Shown: positions 18,488-27,597 of the stretch, piece after piece | How positions within the stretch are numbered: position 1 is the stretch's first letter | Layout: the number at the start of each line of letters is the position of its first letter | NCBI GenBank assembly: GCA_030267565.1 | Contig: BRXU01000069.1 | Coordinates: 62,001-126,000, forward strand | Source of the DNA: Pleodorina starrii | Taxonomy: Eukaryota > Chlorophyta > Chlorophyceae > Chlamydomonadales > Volvocaceae | Direction: 5' to 3' | DNA length: 64,000 nt | Position numbers and translations under genes: made by a program | Notes under the pieces: generated by a model | Databases searched by the model: none | What the model saw: the letters and a program-made list of their open reading frames with translations, nothing else | Told to the model about the DNA's origin: nothing

Positions 18488-19413
18488 TGGCGGTGCTGCT
18501 GCTGGCCGAGATGGCCGAGAACGGGCTGAACCGGGATGCGACGGCCAAGGCCGTGACGGCGGTGAAGCCCCTGGGCGACCTGACGGTGCTGGTCGCGGGC
18601 GCGGGCGCGCAGGCGGCCGCCGCCGAGGCCGCGAAGATCGCGGGCGTGGCAAAGGTGCTGGTGGCCGAGGATGCCGCCTACAGCCACCGCCTGGCCGAGC
18701 CGATGGCGGCGCTGCTGGTGCAGTTGGCCCCGCAGTTCAGCCACATCGCCGCGCCGGGGACGACGGATGCGCGCAACATCCTGCCGCGCACGGCAGCCCT
18801 TCTGGACGTGATGGTGATCCCCGAGGTCAGCCGCGTGGTGGACGCCGACACATTCGAGCGCGGGGTCTACACCTCGGCCGCGATCCAGACGGTGAAGTCC
18901 TCGGACCCGATCAAGGTGCTGACGGTCCGCATTGCCAGCTTCGACGCCGCCGGCGAGGGCGCCCCGGCCCCGGTCGAGCCCGTCTCGGCCGCCGCCGATC
19001 CGGGGCTGTCGGCCTGGGTCGAGGACCGCGTGGCGGCCTCGGACCGCCCCGAACTGACCTCGGCCAAGCGGGTCGTGTCGGGCGGCCGCGCGATCGGCTC
19101 CAAGGAGAACTTCATGCTGATCGAGAAGCTGGCCGACAAGCTGGGCGCTGCCGTGGGCGCCAGCCGGGCCGCGGTCGATTCCGGCTATGCCCCGAACGAC
19201 TGGCAGGTGGGCCAGACCGGCAAGGTGGTCGCCCCCGAGCTTTACATCGCAGCCGGCATCTCGGGCGCGATCCAGCACCTTGCGGGGATGAAGGACAGCA
19301 AGGTCATCGTCGCCATCAACAAGGACGAGGAAGCCCCCATCTTCCAGGTCGCCGACTACGGACTGGTCGGAGACATCTTCACCGTCCTGCCGGAACTCAC
19401 CGAAAAAGTCTGA
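18487..19413 (+). CDS. etfA: Electron transfer flavoprotein alpha subunit
   Basis: The 308-aa protein has an N-terminal ETF domain and a C-terminal FAD-binding domain with [14 protein letters not shown], '[32 protein letters not shown]' and [12 protein letters not shown]. Length and motifs are normal. It is the last gene of the catabolic block. No strong intrinsic terminator is seen after it. Confidence 0.97.
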   Translation: MAVLLLAEMAENGLNRDATAKAVTAVKPLGDLTVLVAGAGAQAAAAEAAKIAGVAKVLVAEDAAYSHRLAEPMAALLVQLAPQFSHIAAPGTTDARNILPRTAALLDVMVIPEVSRVVDADTFERGVYTSAAIQTVKSSDPIKVLTVRIASFDAAGEGAPAPVEPVSAAADPGLSAWVEDRVAASDRPELTSAKRVVSGGRAIGSKENFMLIEKLADKLGAAVGASRAAVDSGYAPNDWQVGQTGKVVAPELYIAAGISGAIQHLAGMKDSKVIVAINKDEEAPIFQVADYGLVGDIFTVLPELTEKV

Positions 19414-19520
19414 GGGCTGGAGTCTTGAGGGCTGCCTAAGTCGAACGACTTCGGACAAACGATTATAATCATTGCCGTGAAGCAAATAACTGCTGTTCAG
19501 GCTTAGCCATTCGAGCCCGT

Positions 19521-19718
19521 TCACAGATCATCTACCTGCTCGACCCTAGGCAGGAAGCGGTAGACCGAAGAGCGTGCAATCCCCAACCGCCGAGCGATGG
19601 CGGTGGGGCTGAGCCGTTCCTCTTCATGCAGCCTTCGCACCTCCACCGGATCGATCTTCGGCCTTCGGCCCTGTAGACGCTGCGGACCTTGGCGGCGGCG
19701 AGCTGTTCGGGGTCTCAA
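19521..19718 (-). pseudogene. C-terminal fragment of a resolvase (helix-turn-helix only)
   Basis: The 65-aa reading frame contains RRPKIDPVEVRRLHEEERLSPTAIARRLGIARSSVYRFL, the DNA-binding tail of a Tn3-type resolvase. The catalytic domain is missing, so this is a leftover of a mobile element that once abutted the catabolic block. Confidence 0.75.
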
Positions 19719-20222
19719 GGCCGACTGTCTACCGGACGCTTGGGCGCCAGACCGCAGCGCCTGCGGTCAAGCCGGCCTGAGCGGGCAGCAGCGACTGCCC
19801 GGCGGTAATGGACAACGAGAGGGATATTGCAGGACTGCAGATCGTCGGTCGGCGGGCGGGCGGGGATTGAAGCAAGAGGCCCTGAGCTGCCGACCGTGCC
19901 CCCGGAACCGCAGTCTGGCTTCGTTGATGCGGCCGTTCATGCTTGCCACAACGCGATCACCCTCGTCAGGGCCTTGGCAGCAAGAAATTGACCGCGATCA
20001 CCCGGCTCTCGTGGATCATGCCCGATCTCGTGTCGCCGGGCAGAGCCGCTTCGATACAGCCGGCCGTACGGAACCCTCGCCTGCCGCCCTCAAGCTCGCC
20101 CCAGGTCGGGCTCGAGATGCAATCAATCGGTTTCTGGCCCATAATCCTCTGTGCTGCTGCACTATTTCGGATTGCACGGTACGTCCCTTCGGTTTTTGGG
20201 CGAAGACAGGCCGGAAAGCGGA
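19719..20222. other. Stretch without a recognisable gene
   Basis: Short overlapping frames on both strands show no domain. Position between a resolvase fragment and the peroxidase operon suggests decayed transposon DNA. Confidence 0.35.
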
Positions 20223-21602
20223 TCAGGAACCGACCCACTCTCCTTTCGCGATCCATTTCAGTGCCGAGATCGAGGGCATGAACATGTATTCTCCACCGCG
20301 CAGGCGGTTGAAAGTGGTCACGCCGTTCACGCGGCGGCGGGCGGGTTCGTCGGGGATAGTGAAGGTGCCCGGCTCTTCGTGCAGGCCCACGATCGGGTCG
20401 AGTTCTTCCCCGAGGTCGATGAAGTTGCCGCGGTTGATCCACTCCTGCTGCAGGAACTCGATCGTGTCATAGGCGCGCGCGCTGATGAAGATGAAGAAGA
20501 GCCCGCGGGCGTCCTTGCCGTCATCCGCGGCTGTGACATCGGATGTCCATTTGGGGCCGAAGGTCGAAGGGCGGCGGATGATGCGCTTGATGTTCACATC
20601 CGTCAGGATCGTCATGCTGCTGTCGCGCGGGTTCAGTCGGCGGATATGCGAAGAATAAGGGCAGAGCAGCCCCTTCGGGTCGTCCCTGAAGGTGAAATCG
20701 TTGTTGCGTTCGGGGTCGGCACCCAAGTCTTCGTCGTCGTGGTCGGGCGACAGGATCAGGGGGGCGCCGCTGCGCCAGCGGCCGACCATCTTGGCCGCGA
20801 GCAGGTGCTGAGCCTCCTCGCTCTCGGCATGTTCGCGCAGGAAGTCGTTGAAGGCGCCGACGCGGCTGTTGTACTTGCGCAGGACGACATAGGTTCCGTT
20901 GCGCCCCAGTTCCGGCGGTTGCGGCACGCCGAGAGGCTGGCCCGTCTCGCTGTTCTCGCCCAGGATGAACTCGCCCGCGGCGATGGCCGGGCCGTCGCCC
21001 GGCAGCGGGTCCACGCCGCTGCCCGCGATGTTGGGCTGGGCGATGGCATCACGGAAGCCGAAGGGATTCTCGGCATCCTCGTCCGCGCCGAACTCATGGG
21101 TGGCGACCAGCGTGACGCCGCTGGAGCGCTCAAGTTCGGCCATGGCCTTGCCCACGGCCTTGTCGCGCGCCGCCTCGTCGGCGGCGAAGATGGTCAACGC
21201 GATGTGCAGCGTGCCGGGCTTGAAGGGCTCTTCCCATGTCTCCGGTGCGTTCTCGCCGAAGTCGCGCAGCATCTCGGCCCGCGCGGCCATGCCCTGGCGG
21301 AAGGGCAGCGGAAAGCTCGACAGCGACTCCTCGGGCAGGCCGAGCGCCTTCAACCCCTCGTGGCTGATTGCCACGCCGACCCAGGATTCCATCTCGTTGG
21401 TCCAGTCCTCGGCCGAGGGGACGTGCTCGGCCAGGCGGCCCAGCAGGTCGCGCCCGCCACTGGCATCGTCCACATGCAGCATCGCATGGATGCCTACATA
21501 TGGCTCCGGGCGCGACCGCAGGATCAGGCCCTGGATGTCGTCAAGCTGCAGCTTGACCCGGTCGCGGCGGAAGCGTTTGCGGAGGCTGGAGAGCAGGGCC
21601 AT
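20223..21602 (-). CDS. DyP-type heme peroxidase
   Basis: The 459-aa protein shows DyP features. ENPFGFRDAIAQPN stands for the GxxDG-type distal motif with the catalytic Asp, although Gly is replaced by Ala. The heme-ligand region has CPYSSHIRRLNPRD, where the His is the likely proximal ligand, followed by 'GLFFIFISARAYDTIEFLQQEW'. No signal peptide is present, so it is cytoplasmic or encapsulated. DyP enzymes oxidise dyes, phenolics or porphyrins with H2O2. It overlaps the upstream gene by one base and is third in a minus-strand operon with a catalase-like protein. Confidence 0.9.
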   Translation of the reverse strand: MALLSSLRKRFRRDRVKLQLDDIQGLILRSRPEPYVGIHAMLHVDDASGGRDLLGRLAEHVPSAEDWTNEMESWVGVAISHEGLKALGLPEESLSSFPLPFRQGMAARAEMLRDFGENAPETWEEPFKPGTLHIALTIFAADEAARDKAVGKAMAELERSSGVTLVATHEFGADEDAENPFGFRDAIAQPNIAGSGVDPLPGDGPAIAAGEFILGENSETGQPLGVPQPPELGRNGTYVVLRKYNSRVGAFNDFLREHAESEEAQHLLAAKMVGRWRSGAPLILSPDHDDEDLGADPERNNDFTFRDDPKGLLCPYSSHIRRLNPRDSSMTILTDVNIKRIIRRPSTFGPKWTSDVTAADDGKDARGLFFIFISARAYDTIEFLQQEWINRGNFIDLGEELDPIVGLHEEPGTFTIPDEPARRRVNGVTTFNRLRGGEYMFMPSISALKWIAKGEWVGS

Positions 21603-22348
21603 CAGTAATCCACCCCCTCCGGCTGGGACATCTTGTCGAGGAAGGCTTTCAGCGCCTTCGGGCCGCTGTTGTCGAGGTCGGTTCCGGCCACCTCGTCCAT
21701 CATCTCGTTCACGGCCTTTTCCATGCGCTGCAGGCGGCGCACATCCACGACCGTCACCTGCGGGTTGGCGACGAACCAGCCGGCGGCGTCGATCTGGTGC
21801 CTAGCGATGAAGTCCTTGACCGACGGGTCGGCAATGCCCGGCCAGCCCTCGACCGACTGGAACAGCAGGTCCATCAGTTCGGGGATCTTGGTCGCGAAAT
21901 CGTTGATATAGGCGTCCCAGTCGCCGTCATAGGTGGTGGCGAACAGGATCCTTGTGTCATTGTCGAAGAAGACGAAGCGCATGTCGTGCAGCGTCGAGAC
22001 GCGCTGCGCGCCATCGAAGTTGCCGTTCGTCAGGTTGAAGATGCGGCGCAGCCGCTCGGCCCCGCCGGGCTTCAGCGTGGCGAAGGCGGTCAGTTCCGAC
22101 ACGTTGCCCGACTGTCGCCCGGCCCGCCCGGCGGTCTGCGACGTGCCCTTCAGTTCCGGATTGTGGCGGCGGACCATGGCTTCGAGCGCGATCTTGGCCA
22201 GTTGCGGCGCATCGCTCGCGACCTCCTCGATCTTGCGCCGGATTTCGGCCAACCTGCTTTCATCCTCCAGCCGCGGGTCAGGGCCGGTCTGGACCGGGCC
22301 GGCGCTCGCGCCTTCGGGCTTGTCTTTCGTCTCGTGCTTCTGGGCCAT
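21602..22348 (-). CDS. Conserved hypothetical partner of the DyP peroxidase
   Basis: The 248-aa protein has a charged, disordered first 50 residues and then a compact domain with HDMRFVFFDNDTRILFATTYDGDWDAYINDF. That pattern recalls dimeric alpha-beta barrel/ferredoxin-like folds related to DyP and chlorite dismutase. No heme ligand can be assigned. It lies between the catalase-like and DyP genes with close spacing, so it probably works with them in peroxide-linked chemistry. Confidence 0.7.
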   Translation of the reverse strand: MAQKHETKDKPEGASAGPVQTGPDPRLEDESRLAEIRRKIEEVASDAPQLAKIALEAMVRRHNPELKGTSQTAGRAGRQSGNVSELTAFATLKPGGAERLRRIFNLTNGNFDGAQRVSTLHDMRFVFFDNDTRILFATTYDGDWDAYINDFATKIPELMDLLFQSVEGWPGIADPSVKDFIARHQIDAAGWFVANPQVTVVDVRRLQRMEKAVNEMMDEVAGTDLDNSGPKALKAFLDKMSQPEGVDY

Positions 22349-22387
22349 TGCACGGCTCCTTCTGGCTTGCTGGGCCGGGCGCGGTCG

Positions 22388-23479
22388 TCAGTCGGGGATC
22401 TCGTCGAGCGTTGCCGGCTCATGCCGCTCGACAGCGTTGAGTTCGTGGCGACGCAGCGTCGATGCCGCGTAGGCGGCCCGCCGGATGCGGTTGATCGAAC
22501 CCAGCGGCTGGTGCGCCTCGACGCACTGCCACGGGTTGAAGTGCAGCACGTCGTCGCCATAGACGCGCCGCGCGGGCGAAAAGGCGTCCTGCGCCTCGAA
22601 GGTCAGGCTCGCCAGCGACTGCTGGGGCGAGGACTCCTCGTCCCACTGCACGGCCGCATTCTCGATGGGCATCCTGTCGAGGTCAGTCGCAAGCTGGACG
22701 CGCAGCGTGTATTCGGCGCCCTGGTCGCGGAAGAAGTCCACCACCAGGTCGCGCATGGCCGAGAAGTCCACGTCCTTGATGATCCTGCCCGTCAGCGCGC
22801 GGACATTCTTGGACGCGGGCGCGAGCGAAATCTTGCCGATGTAGTCGCCGAAACGCAGCGCGCCCTGGGTGTGATAGGTTTCGCCCAGCAGATTGGCGTT
22901 GTCGCGCGCCAGCCCCTGCAGGGTTGCGCCGGGTTCGCGGCCGAAGACTTCGACGACATCCTCGGCTCCCCGAGCGGCGGCCGCGACCATGCGCTGGAAG
23001 AAGTCTGGGGCGTTTGCATTCTTTTCCAACAAGCCCAGCATCTTCTTGTATTTCTGCACCGTCCCGAAAGCGAGAACGGGAAAGTTGACCATCAGGAAGT
23101 CCTGGTTCCGGCCCGGCTCGTCTCCGGCAAGGCGCGCGCCCGGGACGTCCAGGATCTTGATCGCAAAGCCACGGGGGGCGGGAACCTCGTCGCTGTGGAT
23201 GTCTCCGGGCGCCGATGATAGGCGGGCAATTACGTCATAGGTGGCGGGCTCGGCAAAGATGCCCTGACGCAGATGCGCGGGCAGGTCGTCATGGACCCTC
23301 AGCCTGCCCTTCAGGAAGCCGTGGCTTTTTGCATGGGCGTCGCGGATCGCGTGGCGGTGGCGGTCGAATGCCGCCAGATTGGCCGCGCCCATCTGCGACA
23401 CGATCTCGTCGGTCAGCCGCGCCTCGTCGGGTTGCAGGACCTCCAGATCCGGGGACCACCTGACATAATCAATTTCCAT
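22388..23479 (-). CDS. Catalase-like heme protein (small-subunit, SrpA-like)
   Basis: The 363-aa protein resembles the catalase core without the C-terminal domain of large catalases. It has a distal-His region (RDAHAKSHGFLKG), a conserved Asn region (QDFLMVNFPVL), and a proximal segment 'HFNPWQCVEAHQPLGSINRIRRAAY' carrying the expected heme-ligand Tyr. Start 23479 is chosen because CGGAG lies a suitable distance upstream and the translation opens on the conserved MEIDYVRW; an upstream in-frame ATG (23578) adds 33 residues without support. First gene of the three-gene oxidative-stress operon. Confidence 0.87.
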   Translation of the reverse strand: MEIDYVRWSPDLEVLQPDEARLTDEIVSQMGAANLAAFDRHRHAIRDAHAKSHGFLKGRLRVHDDLPAHLRQGIFAEPATYDVIARLSSAPGDIHSDEVPAPRGFAIKILDVPGARLAGDEPGRNQDFLMVNFPVLAFGTVQKYKKMLGLLEKNANAPDFFQRMVAAAARGAEDVVEVFGREPGATLQGLARDNANLLGETYHTQGALRFGDYIGKISLAPASKNVRALTGRIIKDVDFSAMRDLVVDFFRDQGAEYTLRVQLATDLDRMPIENAAVQWDEESSPQQSLASLTFEAQDAFSPARRVYGDDVLHFNPWQCVEAHQPLGSINRIRRAAYAASTLRRHELNAVERHEPATLDEIPD

Positions 23480-23854
23480 TGCGACTCCGTTTGCGATCCG
23501 CTCATGATCGGGTTGCGAGATCAAGGGCGGGCCTGTCACCGCTTGGCCGCCCAACGCGACATCCATCGGAAAGTTCATGTCGACGCCGCGTCACGTCCTG
23601 CCTGCGTCAAGGCCGCGGGACCTGACTTTTCCTGTTCATGCGCTAGCCGCGATTTGCCCAGTCCGGCCATGACCTTCCCCGGCGCGAGGCAAGCGCTGGC
23701 CGACACCGCGACGCGCCTTGAGCAAGGGGCAGAGTACCTCTCCGGCCGCAGGGCGGCAGCTCCGACACCTTTGCCCCGCTCCCGACGTTATGGTAGCGCG
23801 CAACGGCGATATCGGCCATCCATGCGGAAGCGGCGATAAACTACAAGGATCCTC
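23480..23854. other. Divergent intergenic region between the catalase-like and efflux operons
   Basis: No convincing gene is present. The region must hold the promoters of the minus-strand peroxidase operon and the plus-strand transporter operon. I see no clear operator. Confidence 0.4.
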
Positions 23855-24883
23855 ATGACCTCGATCTCTTCCGACCTGCCCCCTTTGATGCCCGCCAGAC
23901 CCCGGTCCCGGGTGCTGCCCTATGTTGTGCTGCTGATCCTGGCGGCCCTGGTCGCGGGGCTGGTATGGTACGCCACCCGCCCCGTCGCCATGCTGGTGCA
24001 GGGCGAGGCCGAGGCGCCACGGGTCGATGTCAGCGCCCGCGTGCCCGGGCGCGTGGTCGAACTGGGCGCCGATGTGGGCGACAGGGTCGAGCAGGGGACG
24101 CTGCTGGTGCGGCTGGAAAACGCGCAACTGACCACAAACCTGGGCGCCGCCCAGGCCGCACTGGTGGTGGCGCAGCGCAATCAGACCGCCATCGGCGCCA
24201 CCCGGCCCGAAATCATCCGCGCCCGCGAGGCCGAATTGGCCGCGGCCGAGGCCGACCTGCAACTGGCGCGGGAAGCCGCGACCCGCGATCGGGCGCTGGA
24301 ACAGCGCGGCGTCCGCTCGCAGGCAGTAATCGAGCAGAGCGCCCGCAACCTTGCCGCGGCCGAACGCAAGGTCGAGGCCGCGCAGGCGCAGCTGGACATG
24401 GCCCGCGCCGGCGCCAGCCCCGAGGAGCGCGCCGTGGCCGCGGCCCAGGTCGATCAGGCGCGCGCCGCGATTGGGCAGGCCCAGGCGAATATCGACGAAC
24501 TGAACGTCACCGCCCCGCAAGGCGGCCAGGTGACCGGCCGCATGGTTGAATTGGGCGAGAACGTGGGCGCGGGCGCGCCGCTGTTCACCATCGTTGATCT
24601 GGACCGGACCTGGTTCACCTTCAACATCCGCGAGAACCTGCTGGGCGGTCTGAAGGTGGGCGACCGGCTGCGGGTGCAGGTGCCGGCGCTGGATGCGCAG
24701 GTCGATGCGACGGTGACGCTGATCAATGCGCAGGGCGATTTCGCCAGCTGGCGCGCGACCCGGGCGACAGGCGACTTCGACCTGCGCAGCTTCGAGGTCC
24801 GCGCCGCCCCCGCCACGCCGGTTCCGGGGCTGCGCCCCGGCATGTCCGCCCTGATCCGGCCGGCGGAGGCAGAGGGCGAATGA
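23855..24883 (+). CDS. HlyD-family periplasmic adaptor of an ABC-2 exporter
   Basis: The 342-aa protein has a single N-terminal membrane anchor (residues 20-41) and a biotinyl-lipoyl half-motif (VDVSARVPGRVVELGADVGDRVEQGTLLVRLEN). A long Ala/Glu-rich coiled coil follows (about 85-205), then the second lipoyl half (NVTAPQGGQVTGRMVELGENVGAGAPLFTI) and a beta-barrel domain. It overlaps the first permease gene by four bases. It should bridge the inner membrane permeases to an outer-membrane channel, as for YhiI/YbhG-type systems. Confidence 0.9.
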   Translation: MTSISSDLPPLMPARPRSRVLPYVVLLILAALVAGLVWYATRPVAMLVQGEAEAPRVDVSARVPGRVVELGADVGDRVEQGTLLVRLENAQLTTNLGAAQAALVVAQRNQTAIGATRPEIIRAREAELAAAEADLQLAREAATRDRALEQRGVRSQAVIEQSARNLAAAERKVEAAQAQLDMARAGASPEERAVAAAQVDQARAAIGQAQANIDELNVTAPQGGQVTGRMVELGENVGAGAPLFTIVDLDRTWFTFNIRENLLGGLKVGDRLRVQVPALDAQVDATVTLINAQGDFASWRATRATGDFDLRSFEVRAAPATPVPGLRPGMSALIRPAEAEGE

Positions 24884-26067
24884 GCGGTCTCGTCACGGCG
24901 ATCCGGCGCGAGTTCCGGCTGATCCGCCGCCGCCCGGCGCTGATCGGCTTGACGGTGGTGCTGCCCCTGGCGCTGTGCGTCCTGTTGGCCTTTGTCTTCC
25001 GCTCAGGGGTTGCCACCAACCTGCCAGTCGCCGTGGTCGATCTGGACCGCTCCAGCCTCTCGCGGCAGGTGGTGCGAATGCTGGACGCCACCCCTGACGT
25101 CGAGGTGTCCGCGCGGGCGGACAGCCTGCCCGAGGCGCGCTCGCTGATCCTGTCGGGCCGGGCGCGCGGCGCGCTGCTGCTGCCCGCGGGCTTCGAGCGC
25201 GACGCGCTGCGCGGCGCCCGGCCGGAGGCGGTGATCTTCTACGACAACCAGCACATGAGCGCCGGGTCCGTCGTCGCCCGCGGCGCCCGCAATGCCGTCA
25301 CCGCCGCTTCGGGAGGCCTCAGCGTCAGCCTGCGAGAAGCTCAGGGGGCCGGTTCGTTGCAGGCCACGGCGGCGGCCCAGCCCATGCTGCTGCAGACGCA
25401 TGCCCTGTTCAACCCCGCCCTCGACTATGTCGACTTCCTGCTGGCGGCGCTGATGCCGGCGGTGATCCAGCTGATGGCCGCCGCCGCGACCACCTATGCG
25501 GTATCGCTGGATTTCGGCCCGGGCCGCCACGCCCGCGTCCTGCCACGGCTGGCAGGCGGGTTATTGCCCGCAATGCTGGGCAAGCTGCTGCCATATACCT
25601 TCCTGTTCATGCTGATCCTCGGCATCTCTGACATCGGGCTTTACGGGTGGCTCGGGGTGCCGCTTCGCGGCTCGCTGCTGCTGATGGGGGTGGGGGCGGC
25701 GTTGTTCATCATCGCCTGCCAGCTGATCGGGGCGCTTTGCTTCCTTCTGACGCGCGATTTCGCCCGCGCGATCAGCTTCGTGGGCGTGATCCTGGCGCCA
25801 GCGCTGGGTTACATGGGCATCGGCTTCCCGCGCGAGGCGATGCCGCCCCTGGCGCAGGCGTGGTCCGCGCTGATCCCCGGCACTTGGTATATCCAGTTGC
25901 GCATCGACCAGTCGCTGCGCGCGACCCCCATGGATCTGTCCGTCTGGCCTGTCCTTTACCTTCTGGCGATTGCCGTCGCACTGGGATTGATCGTGCTGCT
26001 GCGCCTTGACCGGATGCGATCAGCGCTTGCTCGCGCCACGGCGCGCAGGGCGAGGAGGACGGCATGA
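24880..26067 (+). CDS. ABC-2 type transporter permease 1
   Basis: The 395-aa protein has one N-terminal span (residues 20-42). A large periplasmic domain follows ('LPVAVVDLDRSSLSRQVVRMLDATPDVEV'), then five or so C-terminal spans (about 185-380). This is the ABC-2 permease layout of YbhS/YhhJ-type exporters. Four-base overlaps link it to both neighbours. No ATPase domain is present in the protein. Confidence 0.9.
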   Translation: MSGLVTAIRREFRLIRRRPALIGLTVVLPLALCVLLAFVFRSGVATNLPVAVVDLDRSSLSRQVVRMLDATPDVEVSARADSLPEARSLILSGRARGALLLPAGFERDALRGARPEAVIFYDNQHMSAGSVVARGARNAVTAASGGLSVSLREAQGAGSLQATAAAQPMLLQTHALFNPALDYVDFLLAALMPAVIQLMAAAATTYAVSLDFGPGRHARVLPRLAGGLLPAMLGKLLPYTFLFMLILGISDIGLYGWLGVPLRGSLLLMGVGAALFIIACQLIGALCFLLTRDFARAISFVGVILAPALGYMGIGFPREAMPPLAQAWSALIPGTWYIQLRIDQSLRATPMDLSVWPVLYLLAIAVALGLIVLLRLDRMRSALARATARRARRTA

Positions 26068-27236
26068 AGGCGATCCTGCGCGCGCTGCGGGCCGAGCTTG
26101 CGGCGATTTTCGGCGATCCGCAGATCCTGTCGGTGATGGTGGTGTCGCTGGCGATCTATGCGCTAATCTATCCCTATCCCTACCGGCCAGAACTGCTGCG
26201 CGAGGTGCCTGTGGCGGTGGTCGATCTGGATAACTCGGCCGGTTCGCGCCAGCTTGCGCGCGACATCGACGCCAGCGAAGCGGTGGCCGTCGTTGCCCGC
26301 CCGCCGACCATGGCAGAGGCCGAGCGGCTGGTCCACGAACGCCGCGCCTATGGCATCCTGCTGGTGCCGCAAGGCTTCGAGCGCGAGTTGCTGCGCGGCC
26401 GGCAAAGCCCCATCGCCATCTATGCCGACGCGAGCTACTTCCTGATGTATCAGAAGGCGCTGACCGGCATCGCCGGACCTGCCCGCACCACCGGCGTGCA
26501 GGTGCAGGTCGCGCGCCAACTGGCCACCGGCACCAGCCGCACCGAGGCCCTGTCGGGCGCCAGCCCCATCGCACTGGTCGAAGTGCCGCTGTTCAACCCG
26601 GCCGGCGGCTATGCCACCTACATCCTGCCCGCGGCCTTCGTGCTGATCCTGCAGCAGACAATGATGATGGGCCTTGGCCTTGTCGCCACGCGCCGTGCGC
26701 CCTCGGCCGATCCGCTGCCGTGGCGGATGCTGGGTCGGGCCGCGGCGTGGCTGGGCCTCTATGCGCTGCTGCTGCCGATGTATCTGGTCGTGCTGCCTTG
26801 GGCCTATGGCCTGCCCTGGCTGGGCCATCTGCCGGCGCTGGCGATGCTGGGGGTGCCTTTCGTGCTCGCGGTCGGGTTCCTCGCGCAGGCCGTGGCCGCC
26901 GTGCTGCGCCGTGCCGAGATGGTGCAGATGGTGCTTCTGTCCTTGGGGATGCCGCTGTTCTTCCTGTCAGGCTTCTCCTGGCCCATCGAGTCGCTGCCGC
27001 CCCTGTTGCGAGCCGCCGCCCAGGCCATTCCCAGCACCGCGATGATCGAGGGCTATGTCCGCAGCGCCCAGATGGGGGCCGGACTGGCCGAACTGGCGCC
27101 CCTCATCCGCCAGCTCTGGCTTCTCGCGTTTGCCTATGCCGGAATCACCCTTCTGTTGCGCTTGGGCGCAAGCGGCTCGCGGCTTTCCGCAGCCCGGCCG
27201 CAAGTTCGGTCGCGGGAGGCGGGCGACGCCTTGTGA
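26064..27236 (+). CDS. ABC-2 type transporter permease 2
   Basis: The 390-aa protein has the same layout as the upstream permease, including the 'VPVAVVDLDNSAGSRQLARDIDASEAV' start of the periplasmic domain. The two probably form a heterodimer. The pair plus the HlyD adaptor lack an adjacent ABC ATPase gene, which must be supplied elsewhere. Last gene of the operon. Confidence 0.9.
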   Translation: MKAILRALRAELAAIFGDPQILSVMVVSLAIYALIYPYPYRPELLREVPVAVVDLDNSAGSRQLARDIDASEAVAVVARPPTMAEAERLVHERRAYGILLVPQGFERELLRGRQSPIAIYADASYFLMYQKALTGIAGPARTTGVQVQVARQLATGTSRTEALSGASPIALVEVPLFNPAGGYATYILPAAFVLILQQTMMMGLGLVATRRAPSADPLPWRMLGRAAAWLGLYALLLPMYLVVLPWAYGLPWLGHLPALAMLGVPFVLAVGFLAQAVAAVLRRAEMVQMVLLSLGMPLFFLSGFSWPIESLPPLLRAAAQAIPSTAMIEGYVRSAQMGAGLAELAPLIRQLWLLAFAYAGITLLLRLGASGSRLSAARPQVRSREAGDAL

Positions 27237-27358
27237 GGGCGTGCACGGAGGCAGGCGGCAAGGGTTGGGGCACGGCCGATCCGGACGCGGCCATGATCTC
27301 AGGATCTCAGGACCAGCCGACGCCCAGGTCATCAGGCCTGAATGAACGCGCAGTCGCA

Positions 27359-27481
27359 CTACTTCTTCAGCATCGCGTAGCGGCGCGCGACCTGAGCAAC
27401 GGACGCGCCCGGAGCCGTCCTCTGAAAACAGATCGACCGCTTCTCCTCGTCCGTCCAGAGCCGCTTCGTCCGACGCGCCAC
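27359..27481 (-). pseudogene. N-terminal fragment of an IS66-type accessory transposase gene (TnpA)
   Basis: From a GTG at 27481 the frame reads RRTKRLWTDEEKRSICFQ, then TAPGASVAQVARRYAM, the helix-turn-helix start typical of IS66 TnpA. A stop follows after 40 residues, where full proteins run on past 100. The rest is deleted, so this is a small IS66 scar downstream of the exporter operon. Confidence 0.7.
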
Positions 27482-27490
27482 CGCCGCCCC

Positions 27491-27520
27491 ATAGTGTCCA
27501 CCATCCATAGTGGACACTAT
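27491..27520. repeat. Perfect inverted repeat with 11-bp arms
   Basis: ATAGTGTCCAC (27491-27501) and GTGGACACTAT (27510-27520) are exact reverse complements separated by 8 bases. It lies directly upstream of the IS66 TnpA fragment. It may be two abutted IS ends or a protein-binding site; it is not a terminator, as no T-tract follows. Confidence 0.7.
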
Positions 27521-27597
27521 CGATCACTCCTTGAGCGCGGCAGGGCCATCACCTTGGAGTTCAAGGCGGTGAGCAACTGATGGGCGGCACCGGGATG

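Noticed and set aside
14657..18652. Very long minus-strand open frame (1331 codons) opposite the ETF genes
   Set aside because: It is antisense to six well-supported enzymes, is rich in His/Arg/Gln/Gly as expected from the complement of GC-rich codons, and has no domain.
19438..19451. Short hairpin AAGTCG-AA-CGACTT after etfA considered as terminator
   Set aside because: The loop is too small, the stem short, and no T-run follows.
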